Below are positions 50,266 through 59,165 of a stretch of 64,000 nucleotides of DNA, piece after piece. Every line of letters begins with the position of its first letter. Position 1 is the stretch's first letter. The translations under genes were made by a program, and so were the position numbers. The DNA is from Ferrimonas gelatinilytica (lineage in GTDB: Bacteria > Pseudomonadota > Gammaproteobacteria > Enterobacterales > Shewanellaceae), in NCBI RefSeq assembly GCF_039544205.1, contig NZ_BAABLF010000005.1, forward strand, positions 1-64,000, in the 5' to 3' direction. Below the pieces are notes generated by a model that ran no database searches, was not told the DNA's origin, and saw nothing but the letters and a program-made list of their open reading frames with translations.

Positions 50266-51834
50266 TCAGTGTCCCGGGATCGGGACTGCATGGTCAAAGA
50301 GGAGGCCCATCTCGTGCATCGATTCTGTTAACTCAGAGAGGATACCGAACTCAATCATTGCGAGGCCTACCAGGGTCATCACTATGGTGTAGGGTAAAGC
50401 GTGCCAGACCATCTTGCCATAGGAGAGGCGGATCAGTGGCGAGATTGCGGAGGTCAGCAGGAAGAGGAATGCGGCCTGACCGTTGGGTGTCGCCACTGAA
50501 GGCAGGTTGGTGCCGGTGTTGATAGCCACTGCCAGCATCTCAAACTGAGCCAGGGTGATCTCGCTGGCCAGCAGTGCGGACTTCACTTCGTTGATGTATA
50601 CCGTGCCAACAAACACGTTATCGGACACCATTGAGAGCAGGCCGTTTGCCAGGTAGAACATCACCAGCTGGTTATTGCCTTCGAACTGGAGCACCCAGGC
50701 GATAACAGGATGAAACAGCTGCTGATCAATGATCACACCCACAACGGCAAAGAAGACCGCCAGCAGCGCGGTGAAGGGCAGGGCCTCCTCGAACGCTTTG
50801 CCGATCGAGTGTTCATCGGTGATGCCGTTGAATGAGGTACAAAGAATGATGACCGACAACCCAATGAGACCCACCGCCGCCAGGTGGAAGGCGAGGCCAG
50901 CGATCAACCAGATCCCTACCAGGGCTTGGACGATCAGCTGCAGAGTCTCTCTCGGCGTACGTTTGCTGTCTTCGTAGCGGGCAAACTGCAGCAGGATGGC
51001 ATGCACCGGCTCCGGCAGGGGGGCACCGTAACCAAACCAGCCGAAGCGCTCCACCAGGTAACAGGTGGTCAGGCCGGCGACCAGAACGGGCATGGTGATG
51101 GGCGCCATGCGCAGGAAAAACTCACCAAAGTCCCAGCCAGCCTGTGCAGCGATGATGAGGTTCTGGGGCTCTCCAACCAAAGTGCAGACCCCCCCTAGGG
51201 CGGTGCCCACCCCGGCGTGCATCATCAGGTTACGCAGGAAGGCACGAAACTGCTCCAGATCCTCCTTCCCCACTTGGATCTCGTTGTCTTCGTTGTAGTT
51301 GTGCTGCTGGCCGAAATCCTTGCCGGAGGCCACCTTGTGGTAGATGGCGTAGAAACCCACGGCCACACTGATCACCACGGCAATCACCGTCAGGGCATCA
51401 AGGAAAGCGGAGAGAAACGCGGCTGAGGCACAAAAAGCCAGTGAAAGCAGACGCTTAGATTTTAGCTTCGTGATCAGCTTGGTAAAGGCAAACAGCAGCA
51501 ACTGCTTCATGAAGTAGATACCGGCCACCATAAAGATCAGCAGCAGTAACACCTCCATGTTGGCCTCTAGTTCATGCAAAACCTGGTCCGCCGAGGTCAT
51601 ACCGATGGCCACTGCCTCAATGGCGAGCAGGCCACCGGGTTGAAGCGGATAACATTTGAGTGCCATCGCCAGAGTGAAGATAAACTGGATCACCAGCACC
51701 CATCCGGCAATAAAGGGGTCGGCATAGAAAAGGAAGGGGTTGATCAACAGGAAGATCAAAATGGCCGCTTTGTACCACTTAGGGGAGTTTCCTAGGAAAT
51801 TGTGGAGAAATGCTTGCCGTAGCGTTAGCGCCAT
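50266..51834 (-). CDS. nhaB: Na+/H+ antiporter NhaB
   Basis: NhaB exports Na+ in exchange for H+. The 522-residue membrane protein has about 12 helices. Characteristic segments are QAFLHNFLGNSPKWYKAAIL at the start, CTLVGEPQNLIIAAQAGWDF, NGLLSMVSDNVFVGTVYINE and NLPSVATPNGQAAFLFLLTS. The ATG at 51834 is preceded by GAGGA; the longer frame adds 33 residues unlike NhaB. It is divergent from fadR as in E. coli. Confidence 0.96.
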   Translation of the reverse strand: MALTLRQAFLHNFLGNSPKWYKAAILIFLLINPFLFYADPFIAGWVLVIQFIFTLAMALKCYPLQPGGLLAIEAVAIGMTSADQVLHELEANMEVLLLLIFMVAGIYFMKQLLLFAFTKLITKLKSKRLLSLAFCASAAFLSAFLDALTVIAVVISVAVGFYAIYHKVASGKDFGQQHNYNEDNEIQVGKEDLEQFRAFLRNLMMHAGVGTALGGVCTLVGEPQNLIIAAQAGWDFGEFFLRMAPITMPVLVAGLTTCYLVERFGWFGYGAPLPEPVHAILLQFARYEDSKRTPRETLQLIVQALVGIWLIAGLAFHLAAVGLIGLSVIILCTSFNGITDEHSIGKAFEEALPFTALLAVFFAVVGVIIDQQLFHPVIAWVLQFEGNNQLVMFYLANGLLSMVSDNVFVGTVYINEVKSALLASEITLAQFEMLAVAINTGTNLPSVATPNGQAAFLFLLTSAISPLIRLSYGKMVWHALPYTIVMTLVGLAMIEFGILSELTESMHEMGLLFDHAVPIPGH

Positions 51835-52049
51835 AGCGTCCTCGATTTTTACTCTACACCAGCCGTTGGGTAACAGCGGGTTAACAACGGTGTCGGGGAT
51901 TTTAACCACCCCGAATGAGAGCGCAAGCGACAATTTCAGAATCTGTAGATTCTTTTGTGTAATGACTTAAGTCGAAGGAGATTTTGTCATCGAATAGATA
52001 CATTAGGGGGAGTTAGCAGCACAATTGCGTGACTTTCTATTTCAGGGGG

Positions 52050-52066
52050 CTCTGGTATGATCAGCC
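52050..52066 (+). promoter_or_regulatory. Putative FadR operator overlapping the fadR -10 region
   Basis: CTCTGGTATGATCAGCC matches the FadR core TGGTMNGACCW at 10 of 11 positions and overlaps TATGAT (52055-52060), a good -10 hexamer. FadR bound here would block its own promoter; long-chain acyl-CoA would release it. It lies 43 bases before the fadR ATG. Confidence 0.55.
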
Positions 52067-52108
52067 GACAACTATAAAGTGATAACAAGATGCACAGGCG
52101 AGCGCTGA

Positions 52109-52828
52109 ATGATTATTAAAGCCCAAAGTCCGGCTGGATTTGCCGAGGAATATATCGTCAAGTCCATCTGGAATAACAAGTTCCCTCCGGGTTCCATTCT
52201 TCCGGCAGAGCGTGAGCTGTCCGAGTTGATTGGCGTTACCCGCACCACTCTGCGTGAAGTGTTACAGCGCTTGGCCCGAGATGGCTGGCTAACGATCCAG
52301 CACGGAAAACCAACCCGGGTGAACAATTTCTGGGAAACCTCCGGCTTGAACGTGCTGGAGACCATTGCTCGCCTCGATCAGGACGGTGTGCCGGAATTGA
52401 TGGACCAACTGCTGGCCGCTCGGACCAATATCAGCGGGATCTACACCCGTTCCGCCGTGCGCAATAACCCGGCAAAGGTTCGGGAACTGCTCGCCCAGGC
52501 AGAGGAGGTTCCGGAGGAGGGCGCGGCATTTGCGGATTACGACTACCGCTTGAATCACTCGTTGGCCTTTGCCTCCGGCAATCCTATCTACTCCCTGATT
52601 CTCAATGGCTTTAAGGGACTCTATTCAAGAGTTGGTCGTTACTACTTCAGCAACCCGGAAGGTAGGGCGGTGGCGCGGATCTACTACCGAGATCTGGACC
52701 AACTGGCCCGGACCGGAGATGTGGATGCTGTGCTGCCGCTGGTACGTCGTTACGGCGTCGACTCTGGCCGACTCTGGCAAGAGATCCGCAGCGACATGCC
52801 TAAGGATATCGCTGAAACCAAGATGTGA
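52109..52828 (+). CDS. fadR: Fatty acid metabolism regulator FadR
   Basis: FadR is a GntR-family repressor of beta-oxidation and activator of unsaturated fatty-acid synthesis, released by long-chain acyl-CoA. The 239-residue protein has a winged-helix N-terminal domain (FPPGSILPAERELSELIGVT then RTTLREVLQRLARDGWLTIQ) and a helical acyl-CoA-binding C-terminal domain (about 80-230). Likely targets in this window are the two fadD genes and itself. Divergent from nhaB, convergent with ycgB. Confidence 0.96.
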   Translation: MIIKAQSPAGFAEEYIVKSIWNNKFPPGSILPAERELSELIGVTRTTLREVLQRLARDGWLTIQHGKPTRVNNFWETSGLNVLETIARLDQDGVPELMDQLLAARTNISGIYTRSAVRNNPAKVRELLAQAEEVPEEGAAFADYDYRLNHSLAFASGNPIYSLILNGFKGLYSRVGRYYFSNPEGRAVARIYYRDLDQLARTGDVDAVLPLVRRYGVDSGRLWQEIRSDMPKDIAETKM

Positions 52829-52839
52829 GCGCACCCCGT

Positions 52840-54342
52840 TCACTCACCGAGGGGGCAACGGGCGAGCAGTTCGACGTTGCCGTTCTCCTTCTCCTCCTCC
52901 AAACGCACATCGAACCCCCAAAGCCGATGCAGGTGTTTCATCACTTCGTGATGGCTCTCCGCTAGGGGGGTTCGATCCTGCGGTACGTAACGCAGGGTCA
53001 AGCTACGGTCACCTCGGACTTTCACATCCCAAACCTGAATATTGGGCTCCAAATAGCTTAAGTTGTACTGCTTCGCCAAGGCGGAGCGAACCTCCCGATA
53101 ACCGGTCTCATCATGGATGGCGCCGACCTCCAAGTAGTTTTTCCTATCATCGTCACGAATGTGGAACAGTCTGAACTGGCGCATTAATCGTGGCGACAGG
53201 TACTGGGCGATGAAGCTTTCATCCTTGAAATTCGCCATGGCGAAATGCACGGCGTCCAGCCAATCGGTGCCGGCCAAGTCGGGAAACCACTCGCGGTCTT
53301 CATCGTCGGGATCTTCACAGATCCGGCGAATATCCTGAAACATGGCAAACCCCAGTGCATAGGGATTGATGCCGTTGTAGTAGGGGCTGTTGTAGGCAGG
53401 TTGGGCGACCACGTTGGTGTGACTGTGGAGAAACTCCATCATGAAACGGTCGGTGACCCGCTTCTCGTCGTACAGGTGGTTCAAGATGGTGTAGTGCCAG
53501 AAGGTGGCCCAGCCCTCGTTCATCACCTGTGTCTGTTTCTGCGGGTAAAAGTACTGGCTGATTTTGCGCACAATGCGCACCAGTTCACGCTGCCACGGCT
53601 CCAAAAGTGGGGCGTTCTTCTCGATAAAATAGAGCAGGTTCTCCTGGGGTTCCTCCGGAAACCGCTTGGCTTCCGACTCCGACTTCTCCTGCTGCTGCCG
53701 AGGCAGGGTGCGCCAGAGATCGTTGACCTGGCTCTGCAGGTACTCCTCCCGCTCCTTCTGTCGCTGTTTCTCCTCCCTCAGGGAGATCTCACTGGGCCGT
53801 TTGTAGCGGTCCACTCCGAGATTCATCAGGGCGTGACAGGAGTCCAAGATCTCCTCGACCGCGTCGATGCCATGTTGTTGTTCGCACTGAGCAATGTAGT
53901 TCTTGGCGAATACCAGGTAGTCGATGATGGAGCCGGCATCGGTCCAGGTTTTAAACAGGTAGTTACCTTTGAAAAAACTGTTGTGGCCGTAGCTGGCGTG
54001 GGCCATTACCAACGCCTGCATGGTGATGGTGTTCTCCTCCATCAGGTAAGCGATGCAGGGGTCGGAGTTGATCACGATCTCGTAGGCCAGTCCCATCTGA
54101 CCGCGCTTGTAGTGACGCTCGGTTTCAATAAATTTCTTGCCAAAAGACCAGTGGGCGTAACCGATGGGCATTCCCACGCTGGCGTAGGCGTCCATCATCT
54201 GTTCCGCAGTGATCACCTCTATCTGGTTGGGATAGGTATCAAGCCGGTAATGCGCGGCAATCCGGGCGATCTCTTTGCGATAGGCTTCCAGCAGGGGAAA
54301 GGTCCAGTCCGGTCCATCGGACAGCACGGTGTGTTCGGTCAT
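52840..54342 (-). CDS. ycgB: SpoVR-family protein YcgB
   Basis: The 500-residue protein is full length against E. coli YcgB (510). Typical SpoVR segments are GYAHWSFGKKFIETERHYKR, YEIVINSDPCIAYLMEENTI, MAHASYGHNSFFKGNYLF and NEGWATFWHYTILNHLYDE. The family's biochemical function is unknown; in enterobacteria it is part of the general stress response. Here it directly follows yeaH, with GGGAGG before its ATG, so prkA-yeaH-ycgB form one transcription unit, the arrangement outside enterics. Confidence 0.94.
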   Translation of the reverse strand: MTEHTVLSDGPDWTFPLLEAYRKEIARIAAHYRLDTYPNQIEVITAEQMMDAYASVGMPIGYAHWSFGKKFIETERHYKRGQMGLAYEIVINSDPCIAYLMEENTITMQALVMAHASYGHNSFFKGNYLFKTWTDAGSIIDYLVFAKNYIAQCEQQHGIDAVEEILDSCHALMNLGVDRYKRPSEISLREEKQRQKEREEYLQSQVNDLWRTLPRQQQEKSESEAKRFPEEPQENLLYFIEKNAPLLEPWQRELVRIVRKISQYFYPQKQTQVMNEGWATFWHYTILNHLYDEKRVTDRFMMEFLHSHTNVVAQPAYNSPYYNGINPYALGFAMFQDIRRICEDPDDEDREWFPDLAGTDWLDAVHFAMANFKDESFIAQYLSPRLMRQFRLFHIRDDDRKNYLEVGAIHDETGYREVRSALAKQYNLSYLEPNIQVWDVKVRGDRSLTLRYVPQDRTPLAESHHEVMKHLHRLWGFDVRLEEEKENGNVELLARCPLGE

Positions 54343-54362
54343 GCGGGCCTCCCAAAAATTGG

Positions 54363-55634
54363 TTACGCCGCCTGCTGCTTTTTGAACAGCTCGCGGAAAA
54401 CCGGGTAGATATCTTCGATGGAACGGATATGTTGCATGGCGAAGTGGGCGTTTCCGGCGGCAAGGGATTCATACTCACGCCACAGGGTCTGGTGTGCCCG
54501 GTTGGTGATCTCGATGTAGGTGTAGTAGCGGCACACCGGCAGGATGCTTTTCTCCATCAGTTGACGGCACTGGGGGGAATCATCTGCCCAGTTGTCACCA
54601 TCAGAAGCCTGCGCGGCGTAGATGTTCCACTCGTTGGCGGGGTAGCGTTCAGCCTGGATCTCCGCCATCAGTTTGAGTGCGCTGGAGACGATGGTCCCGC
54701 CGGTTTCCTGGCTGTAGAAAAATTCGTGTTCGTCCACCTCCTTTGCCTGGGTATGGTGACGAATAAACACGACGTCCAGGGACTTGTAGGTCCGGGTGAG
54801 GAACAGGTAGAGCAGGATGTAGAAGCGTTTCGCCATATCCTTGGTGGCCTGATCCATAGAGCCGGATACATCCATCAGGCAAAACATCACCGCTTTCGAG
54901 GTGGGTACCGGCCTCTTACAGAAGGCGTTGTAGCGAAGGTCGAAGGTGTCGATGAAGGGGACGGCATCGATTTTCCGCTTCAGTTCCAGGATCTCCTCCT
55001 TAAGCTGCCCAATCTGCTCTGCGCTGGATCCCGGGGTGTCTTCAAGCTCAGTCAGCTGCGTTTCCAGCAGCGCCAATCTCCGCCGTTTGCTGGCGCTCAT
55101 TGCGGTGCGCCGGGCCAGGGACTGGCGCAGTGAACGGACGATATGGATGTTGGCGGGGACGCCGTCGGTGGTGACCCCGGCACGGAAAGTTTTAAACTCC
55201 ACCAGCTTATCGAGACTGTTTCTCTGCAGGTTCGGCAGCGCGAGATCGTCGAACAGCAGGTCGAGGTACTCGTCCTTGGAGATGTCGAAGACGAAATCGT
55301 CATGACCTTCGCCGGAGTTGGAAGCCTGCCCCTGACCGGCTCCCTGTCCCCCACCGGCCGGAGGCCTATCGATGCGATCCCCACGGATAAATTGGTCGTT
55401 GCCCGGATGGACCCGCTCCCGATCACCGCCTTTGCCGTGGTGGAACACGGGTTCGGTGATGTTTTTTGCCGGTATGCTGATCTTCTCACCGCTGGTGACG
55501 TCGGTGACGCTGCGCTTGGTCACCGAGTCGGACACCGCTTTTTTGATCTGCGACTTGTAACGGCGCAGGAAGCGCTGCCGATTAACGGTGCTTTTCCCCT
55601 TGGAGTTGAGTCGTCGGTCGATAAAATGCGCCAT
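54363..55634 (-). CDS. yeaH: YeaH (DUF444) von Willebrand-type protein
   Basis: The 423-residue protein starts AHFIDRRLNSKGKSTVNRQR, has a glycine-rich linker (about 93-108) and a C-terminal vWA-like domain with a MIDAS motif in MFCLMDVSGSMDQATKDMAK (DxSxS) and TGGTIVSSALKLMAEIQ. It is the partner of the PrkA kinase in prkA-yeaH-ycgB. Exact function is unknown; E. coli yeaGH is induced in nitrogen starvation and stationary phase. The neighbouring stops and starts are 18-20 bases apart. Confidence 0.94.
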   Translation of the reverse strand: MAHFIDRRLNSKGKSTVNRQRFLRRYKSQIKKAVSDSVTKRSVTDVTSGEKISIPAKNITEPVFHHGKGGDRERVHPGNDQFIRGDRIDRPPAGGGQGAGQGQASNSGEGHDDFVFDISKDEYLDLLFDDLALPNLQRNSLDKLVEFKTFRAGVTTDGVPANIHIVRSLRQSLARRTAMSASKRRRLALLETQLTELEDTPGSSAEQIGQLKEEILELKRKIDAVPFIDTFDLRYNAFCKRPVPTSKAVMFCLMDVSGSMDQATKDMAKRFYILLYLFLTRTYKSLDVVFIRHHTQAKEVDEHEFFYSQETGGTIVSSALKLMAEIQAERYPANEWNIYAAQASDGDNWADDSPQCRQLMEKSILPVCRYYTYIEITNRAHQTLWREYESLAAGNAHFAMQHIRSIEDIYPVFRELFKKQQAA

Positions 55635-55652
55635 ACCTACTCCTTGCCCGGA

Positions 55653-57587
55653 TCAGCTGGATTTGCGTACGCGCAAATACCATTCAGAAAGCAGACGGAC
55701 CTGTTTACGGGTGTAGCCCTTCTCCATCATACGATCCACGAAGTCGTCATGTTTCTTCTGTTCATCGGCGGAGGTCTTGGTGTTAAAGGAGATCACCGGC
55801 AACAGGTCTTCGGTGTTGGAGAACATCTTCTTCTCAATCACCGAGCGCAACTTCTCGTAGCTGGTCCAGTTGGGATTCTTGCCGCCGTGGTTGGCCCTAG
55901 CCCTCAGTACGAAATTGACGATCTCGTTGCGGAAGTCCTTGGGATTGCTTATCCCGGCGGGCTTCTCAATCTTCTCGAGCTCGGAGTTGAGGGCCGCCCG
56001 GTCAAACAGCTGGCCGGTCTCTGGATCGCGGTACTCCTGGTCCTGGATCCAGAAATCCGCGTAGGTCACGTAACGGTCGAAGATGTTCTGGCCGTATTCA
56101 GAGTAGGACTCGAGGTAGGCGGTTTGTATCTCCTTGCCGATAAACTCGACGTACTTGGGAATGAGGTAGCCCTTGAGGTGCTCAAGATACTTCTCCGCCT
56201 GTTCCGCTGGGAACTGCTCGCGCTCGATCTGTTTCTCCAGCACGTAAAAGAGGTGCACGGGGTTGGCGGCCACCTCGGCGTGATCGAAGTTAAATACCCG
56301 CGACAGGATCTTGAAGGCAAAGCGTGTCGAGAGGCCGCTCATCCCCTCGTCCACACCGGCAAAGTCCCGGTACTCCTGGTGCGACTTGGCCTTGGGATCC
56401 GTGTCCTTAAGGGTTTCACCGTCGTAGACCCGCATCTTCGAGTAGATGGAGGAGTTTTCCGGGTCCTTCAAGCGGGACAGCACGCTGAACTGGCTGAGGA
56501 TGTTGAGTGTGCCCGGGGCACATTGGGCATTGAACAACTCGGAGTTTGACAGCAGCTTCTCGTAGATTTTGCGCTCCTCTGAGAGACGCAGGCAGTAGGG
56601 CACCTTGACGATATAGACCCGGTCCAAGAAGGCTTCGTTGTTCTTGTTGTTACGGAAGCTCTGCCACTCCGACTCGTTGGAGTGGGCCAGGATGATGCCG
56701 CTAAAGGGGAGGGCGGAAAGGCCTTCGGTGCCGTTGTAGTTACCCTCCTGGGTTGCAGTCAACAGGGGGTGGAGCACCTTGATCGGGGCCTTGAACATCT
56801 CTACGAACTCCATGATCCCCTGGTTGGCTTTACAGAGTGCGCCGGAGTAGGAGTACGCGTCGGCGTCATCCTGGGAGAAGTGTTCAAGTTGCCGAATATC
56901 CACTTTACCCACCAGCGAAGAGATGTCCTGGTTGTTCTCATCCCCGGGCTCGGTCTTGGCAACGGCGATCTGGTCGAGGACTGAGGGGTAGACTTTGGCA
57001 ACGCGGAACTGGCTGATATCGCCGCCGAACTCGTGAAGCCGCTTGGCAGCCCAGGGTGACATCACGCTTCGTAGGTAGCGTTTGGGAATGGAGAACTCAC
57101 TGTTGAGGATCTCCCCATCCTCCTCCACGTCAAAAAGGCACAGCGGATGGTCATTGACGGGGCTGCGTACGCCGTTGGCGGTCAGGACGTAGATGGGAAC
57201 TTTGCAGATCAGTTTTTTGAGTTTCTCTGCCAGTGAGGATTTACCCCCGCCCACCGGGCCCAGAAGATAGAGGATCTGCTTTGACTCTTCGAGTCCCTGC
57301 GCGGCGTGCTTCAGGTAGGAGACGATCTGCTCTATCGCATCCTCCATGCCATAGAACTCGGAAAAGGCGGGATACCGGGCGACGACCCGATTGCTGAAGA
57401 TACGGGAGAGCCGGGGATCGAGCGCGGTATCGACCATCTCAGGTTCGCCGATGGCCATGAGCAAGCGCTCGGATGCGGTCGCGTAAGCGCTGCGATCCTG
57501 CTTGCACAGCTCCAGAAAGTCCTGAAGGCTGTAGTCCTCGTCTCGGGTTTGCTCATATCGATGTTGATAATGATCAAAGATGCTCAT
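55653..57587 (-). CDS. yeaG: PrkA/YeaG serine protein kinase
   Basis: The 644-residue protein has an N-terminal AAA domain with Walker A LLGPVGGGKSSLAEKLK (about residues 108-124) and a C-terminal kinase-like region. Other conserved parts are GILAHSNESEWQSFRNNKN (seen as SGIILAHSNESEWQ) and ARANHGGKNPNWTSYEKLRS. It matches E. coli YeaG, a stress-response kinase acting in nitrogen starvation and, in Bacillus, sporulation. It is the first gene of the operon; 57588-57926 upstream contains no convincing gene and no sigma-54 site I could recognise. Confidence 0.95.
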   Translation of the reverse strand: MSIFDHYQHRYEQTRDEDYSLQDFLELCKQDRSAYATASERLLMAIGEPEMVDTALDPRLSRIFSNRVVARYPAFSEFYGMEDAIEQIVSYLKHAAQGLEESKQILYLLGPVGGGKSSLAEKLKKLICKVPIYVLTANGVRSPVNDHPLCLFDVEEDGEILNSEFSIPKRYLRSVMSPWAAKRLHEFGGDISQFRVAKVYPSVLDQIAVAKTEPGDENNQDISSLVGKVDIRQLEHFSQDDADAYSYSGALCKANQGIMEFVEMFKAPIKVLHPLLTATQEGNYNGTEGLSALPFSGIILAHSNESEWQSFRNNKNNEAFLDRVYIVKVPYCLRLSEERKIYEKLLSNSELFNAQCAPGTLNILSQFSVLSRLKDPENSSIYSKMRVYDGETLKDTDPKAKSHQEYRDFAGVDEGMSGLSTRFAFKILSRVFNFDHAEVAANPVHLFYVLEKQIEREQFPAEQAEKYLEHLKGYLIPKYVEFIGKEIQTAYLESYSEYGQNIFDRYVTYADFWIQDQEYRDPETGQLFDRAALNSELEKIEKPAGISNPKDFRNEIVNFVLRARANHGGKNPNWTSYEKLRSVIEKKMFSNTEDLLPVISFNTKTSADEQKKHDDFVDRMMEKGYTRKQVRLLSEWYLRVRKSS

Positions 57588-57926
57588 TGGCTACCCCCAA
57601 AATTCGTTTTGTCTGGTGCGAAGATGACCGCCAACAGCCCCTTCACAATCAAGCGTAGTCGCAAAAACTCCTAAAAGAATCAAACGATACGAAAAGTGTC
57701 GGCCCCTTTCGGCCCCCTGGATCCTCGAACAGAACGGCTACTGTCGCCGCCATCCCAATTGACCCTTTTTTACGCTCATCGGTTTCATTTAGATCCAATG
57801 AGCCTGGCAAATGAATCCACCCATGACTCCTACTATTGCGCGTTTTAGCGACAGAATTCCAGTGGAAAATCGCTGGGAGGGCCGTGCGAGTTTGGATCCG
57901 CGCGGTGGCAATTTGGGAAAGAGGCA

Positions 57927-57952
57927 ATAAAAAAGGAGCCTTTCGGCTCCTT
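57927..57952 (-). terminator. Intrinsic terminator of sodB
   Basis: On the minus strand AAGGAGCC-GAAA-GGCTCCTT is followed by TTTTATT. It lies 17 bases after the sodB stop. Confidence 0.9.
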
Positions 57953-57968
57953 AGGGTCGTCCGTGGGA

Positions 57969-58550
57969 TCAGCCAGCGAAGTTGGCGTTCACGAAGTCCC
58001 AGTTGACCAAGTTCCAGAACGCTTCCATGTAGTTCGGACGCGCGTTACGGTAGTCGATGTAGTAGGCGTGTTCCCACACGTCGACAGTCAGCAGCGGAGT
58101 GACGCCGTCGGTCAGGGGGGTGCCGGCGTTGGAGGTGTTAACGATGGCAACGGAGCCATCGGCTTTTTTCACCAGCCAGGTCCAGCCGCTGCCGAAGTTG
58201 TTGACGGCAGAGTTGGTGAACTCGGTCTTGAATGCGTCGAATGAGCCGAACGCTGCGTTGATCGCCTCGGCAACGGCGCCGGAGGCTGCGCCGCCACCGT
58301 TGGGGCTCAGGCAGTGCCAGTAGAAAGTGTGGTTCCATACCTGAGCGGCGTTGTTGAAGATGCCGCCGTCGGAGCTTTTCACGATCTCCTCAAGGGACTT
58401 ACCGGCAAACTCAGTACCCTCGATCAGACCATTCAGCTTTACCACGTAGGTGTTGTGGTGTTTGCCGTAATGAAACTCCAGAGTCTCGGCAGAGATGTGG
58501 GGCTCCAGTGCGTCTTTGTCGTAAGGCAGGGCAGGTAGTTCAAAGGCCAT
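57969..58550 (-). CDS. sodB: Superoxide dismutase [Fe]
   Basis: SodB converts superoxide to peroxide and oxygen in the cytoplasm. The 193-residue protein follows E. coli SodB closely. Metal ligands are the His in HISAETLEFHYGKHHNTYV, the His in AQVWNHTFYWHCLSPNGGG, and Asp and His in VDVWEHAYYIDYRNARPN. The Fe-type pattern (AAQVWNHTFYWHCL, GSGWTWLV) favours iron. The start at 58550 has AGGAG upstream; the longer frame adds 15 residues. Divergent from grxD across 209 bases. Confidence 0.97.
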   Translation of the reverse strand: MAFELPALPYDKDALEPHISAETLEFHYGKHHNTYVVKLNGLIEGTEFAGKSLEEIVKSSDGGIFNNAAQVWNHTFYWHCLSPNGGGAASGAVAEAINAAFGSFDAFKTEFTNSAVNNFGSGWTWLVKKADGSVAIVNTSNAGTPLTDGVTPLLTVDVWEHAYYIDYRNARPNYMEAFWNLVNWDFVNANFAG

Positions 58551-58759
58551 TGCTCGTCTCCTATTATGCTCGTAACAAGTTGTTTTTAGATTCATGTGAC
58601 GAGGCTCAGTCTACCTGACCAAATCGTGATAAGCATCCGTTTTGCCCCGTTTGGGCGCCCCAAGCGGTTAAATTTTTACCCCTACAAAACTTGGTGTTTT
58701 GTGACAGACCTCGGATGACGTAAAATGGGGCCACGACATGAATATGAGACAAGCGATCC

Positions 58760-59098
58760 ATGGAAACGATTGAAAAAATCAAGAGTCAGATCGAGCAGAA
58801 TCCCATTCTTCTTTACATGAAAGGGTCACCGAAACTGCCCAGCTGTGGTTTCTCCTCCCAAGCCTCCCAGGCCCTAATGCAGTGTGGCGAGAAGTTTGCC
58901 TACGTGGATATCCTGCAAAACCCGGATATTCGCGCTGAGCTGCCGGCATATGCAAACTGGCCGACCTTTCCCCAGCTGTGGGTGGATGGTGAGTTGGTTG
59001 GTGGCTGCGACATCGTGATGGAGATGTTCCAGCGCGGCGAGCTGCAGCAGTTGATCAAGGAAACAGCGGCGAAATACGCCTCGGAAGATGAAGCCTGA
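58760..59098 (+). CDS. grxD: Monothiol glutaredoxin GrxD
   Basis: GrxD carries and delivers [2Fe-2S] clusters. The 112-residue protein has the monothiol site CGFS in KLPSCGFSSQASQALMQCG (residues about 25-43), the cis-proline region YANWPTFPQLWVDGELVGGC and helix DIVMEMFQRGELQQLI. It is divergent from sodB, an iron/redox pairing common in gammaproteobacteria. A strong terminator follows. Confidence 0.97.
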   Translation: METIEKIKSQIEQNPILLYMKGSPKLPSCGFSSQASQALMQCGEKFAYVDILQNPDIRAELPAYANWPTFPQLWVDGELVGGCDIVMEMFQRGELQQLIKETAAKYASEDEA

Positions 59099-59131
59099 TC
59101 CCACTGCAAGTAGGGAATAGGTTTGGAACAG

Positions 59132-59165
59132 AAAAGGCGGAGCCCGAGGGCTCCGCCTTTTTTTA
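59132..59165. terminator. Bidirectional terminator between grxD and speB
   Basis: A 14-bp stem (59132-59145 with 59148-59161), GC-rich, is flanked by A and T runs. Its right edge overlaps the last codons of speB. Confidence 0.92.

Noticed and set aside
57649..57927. 92-codon minus-strand frame between prkA and sodB
   Set aside because: Low-complexity, no family pattern, no ribosome-binding site, and it runs into the sodB terminator; more likely untranslated spacer.
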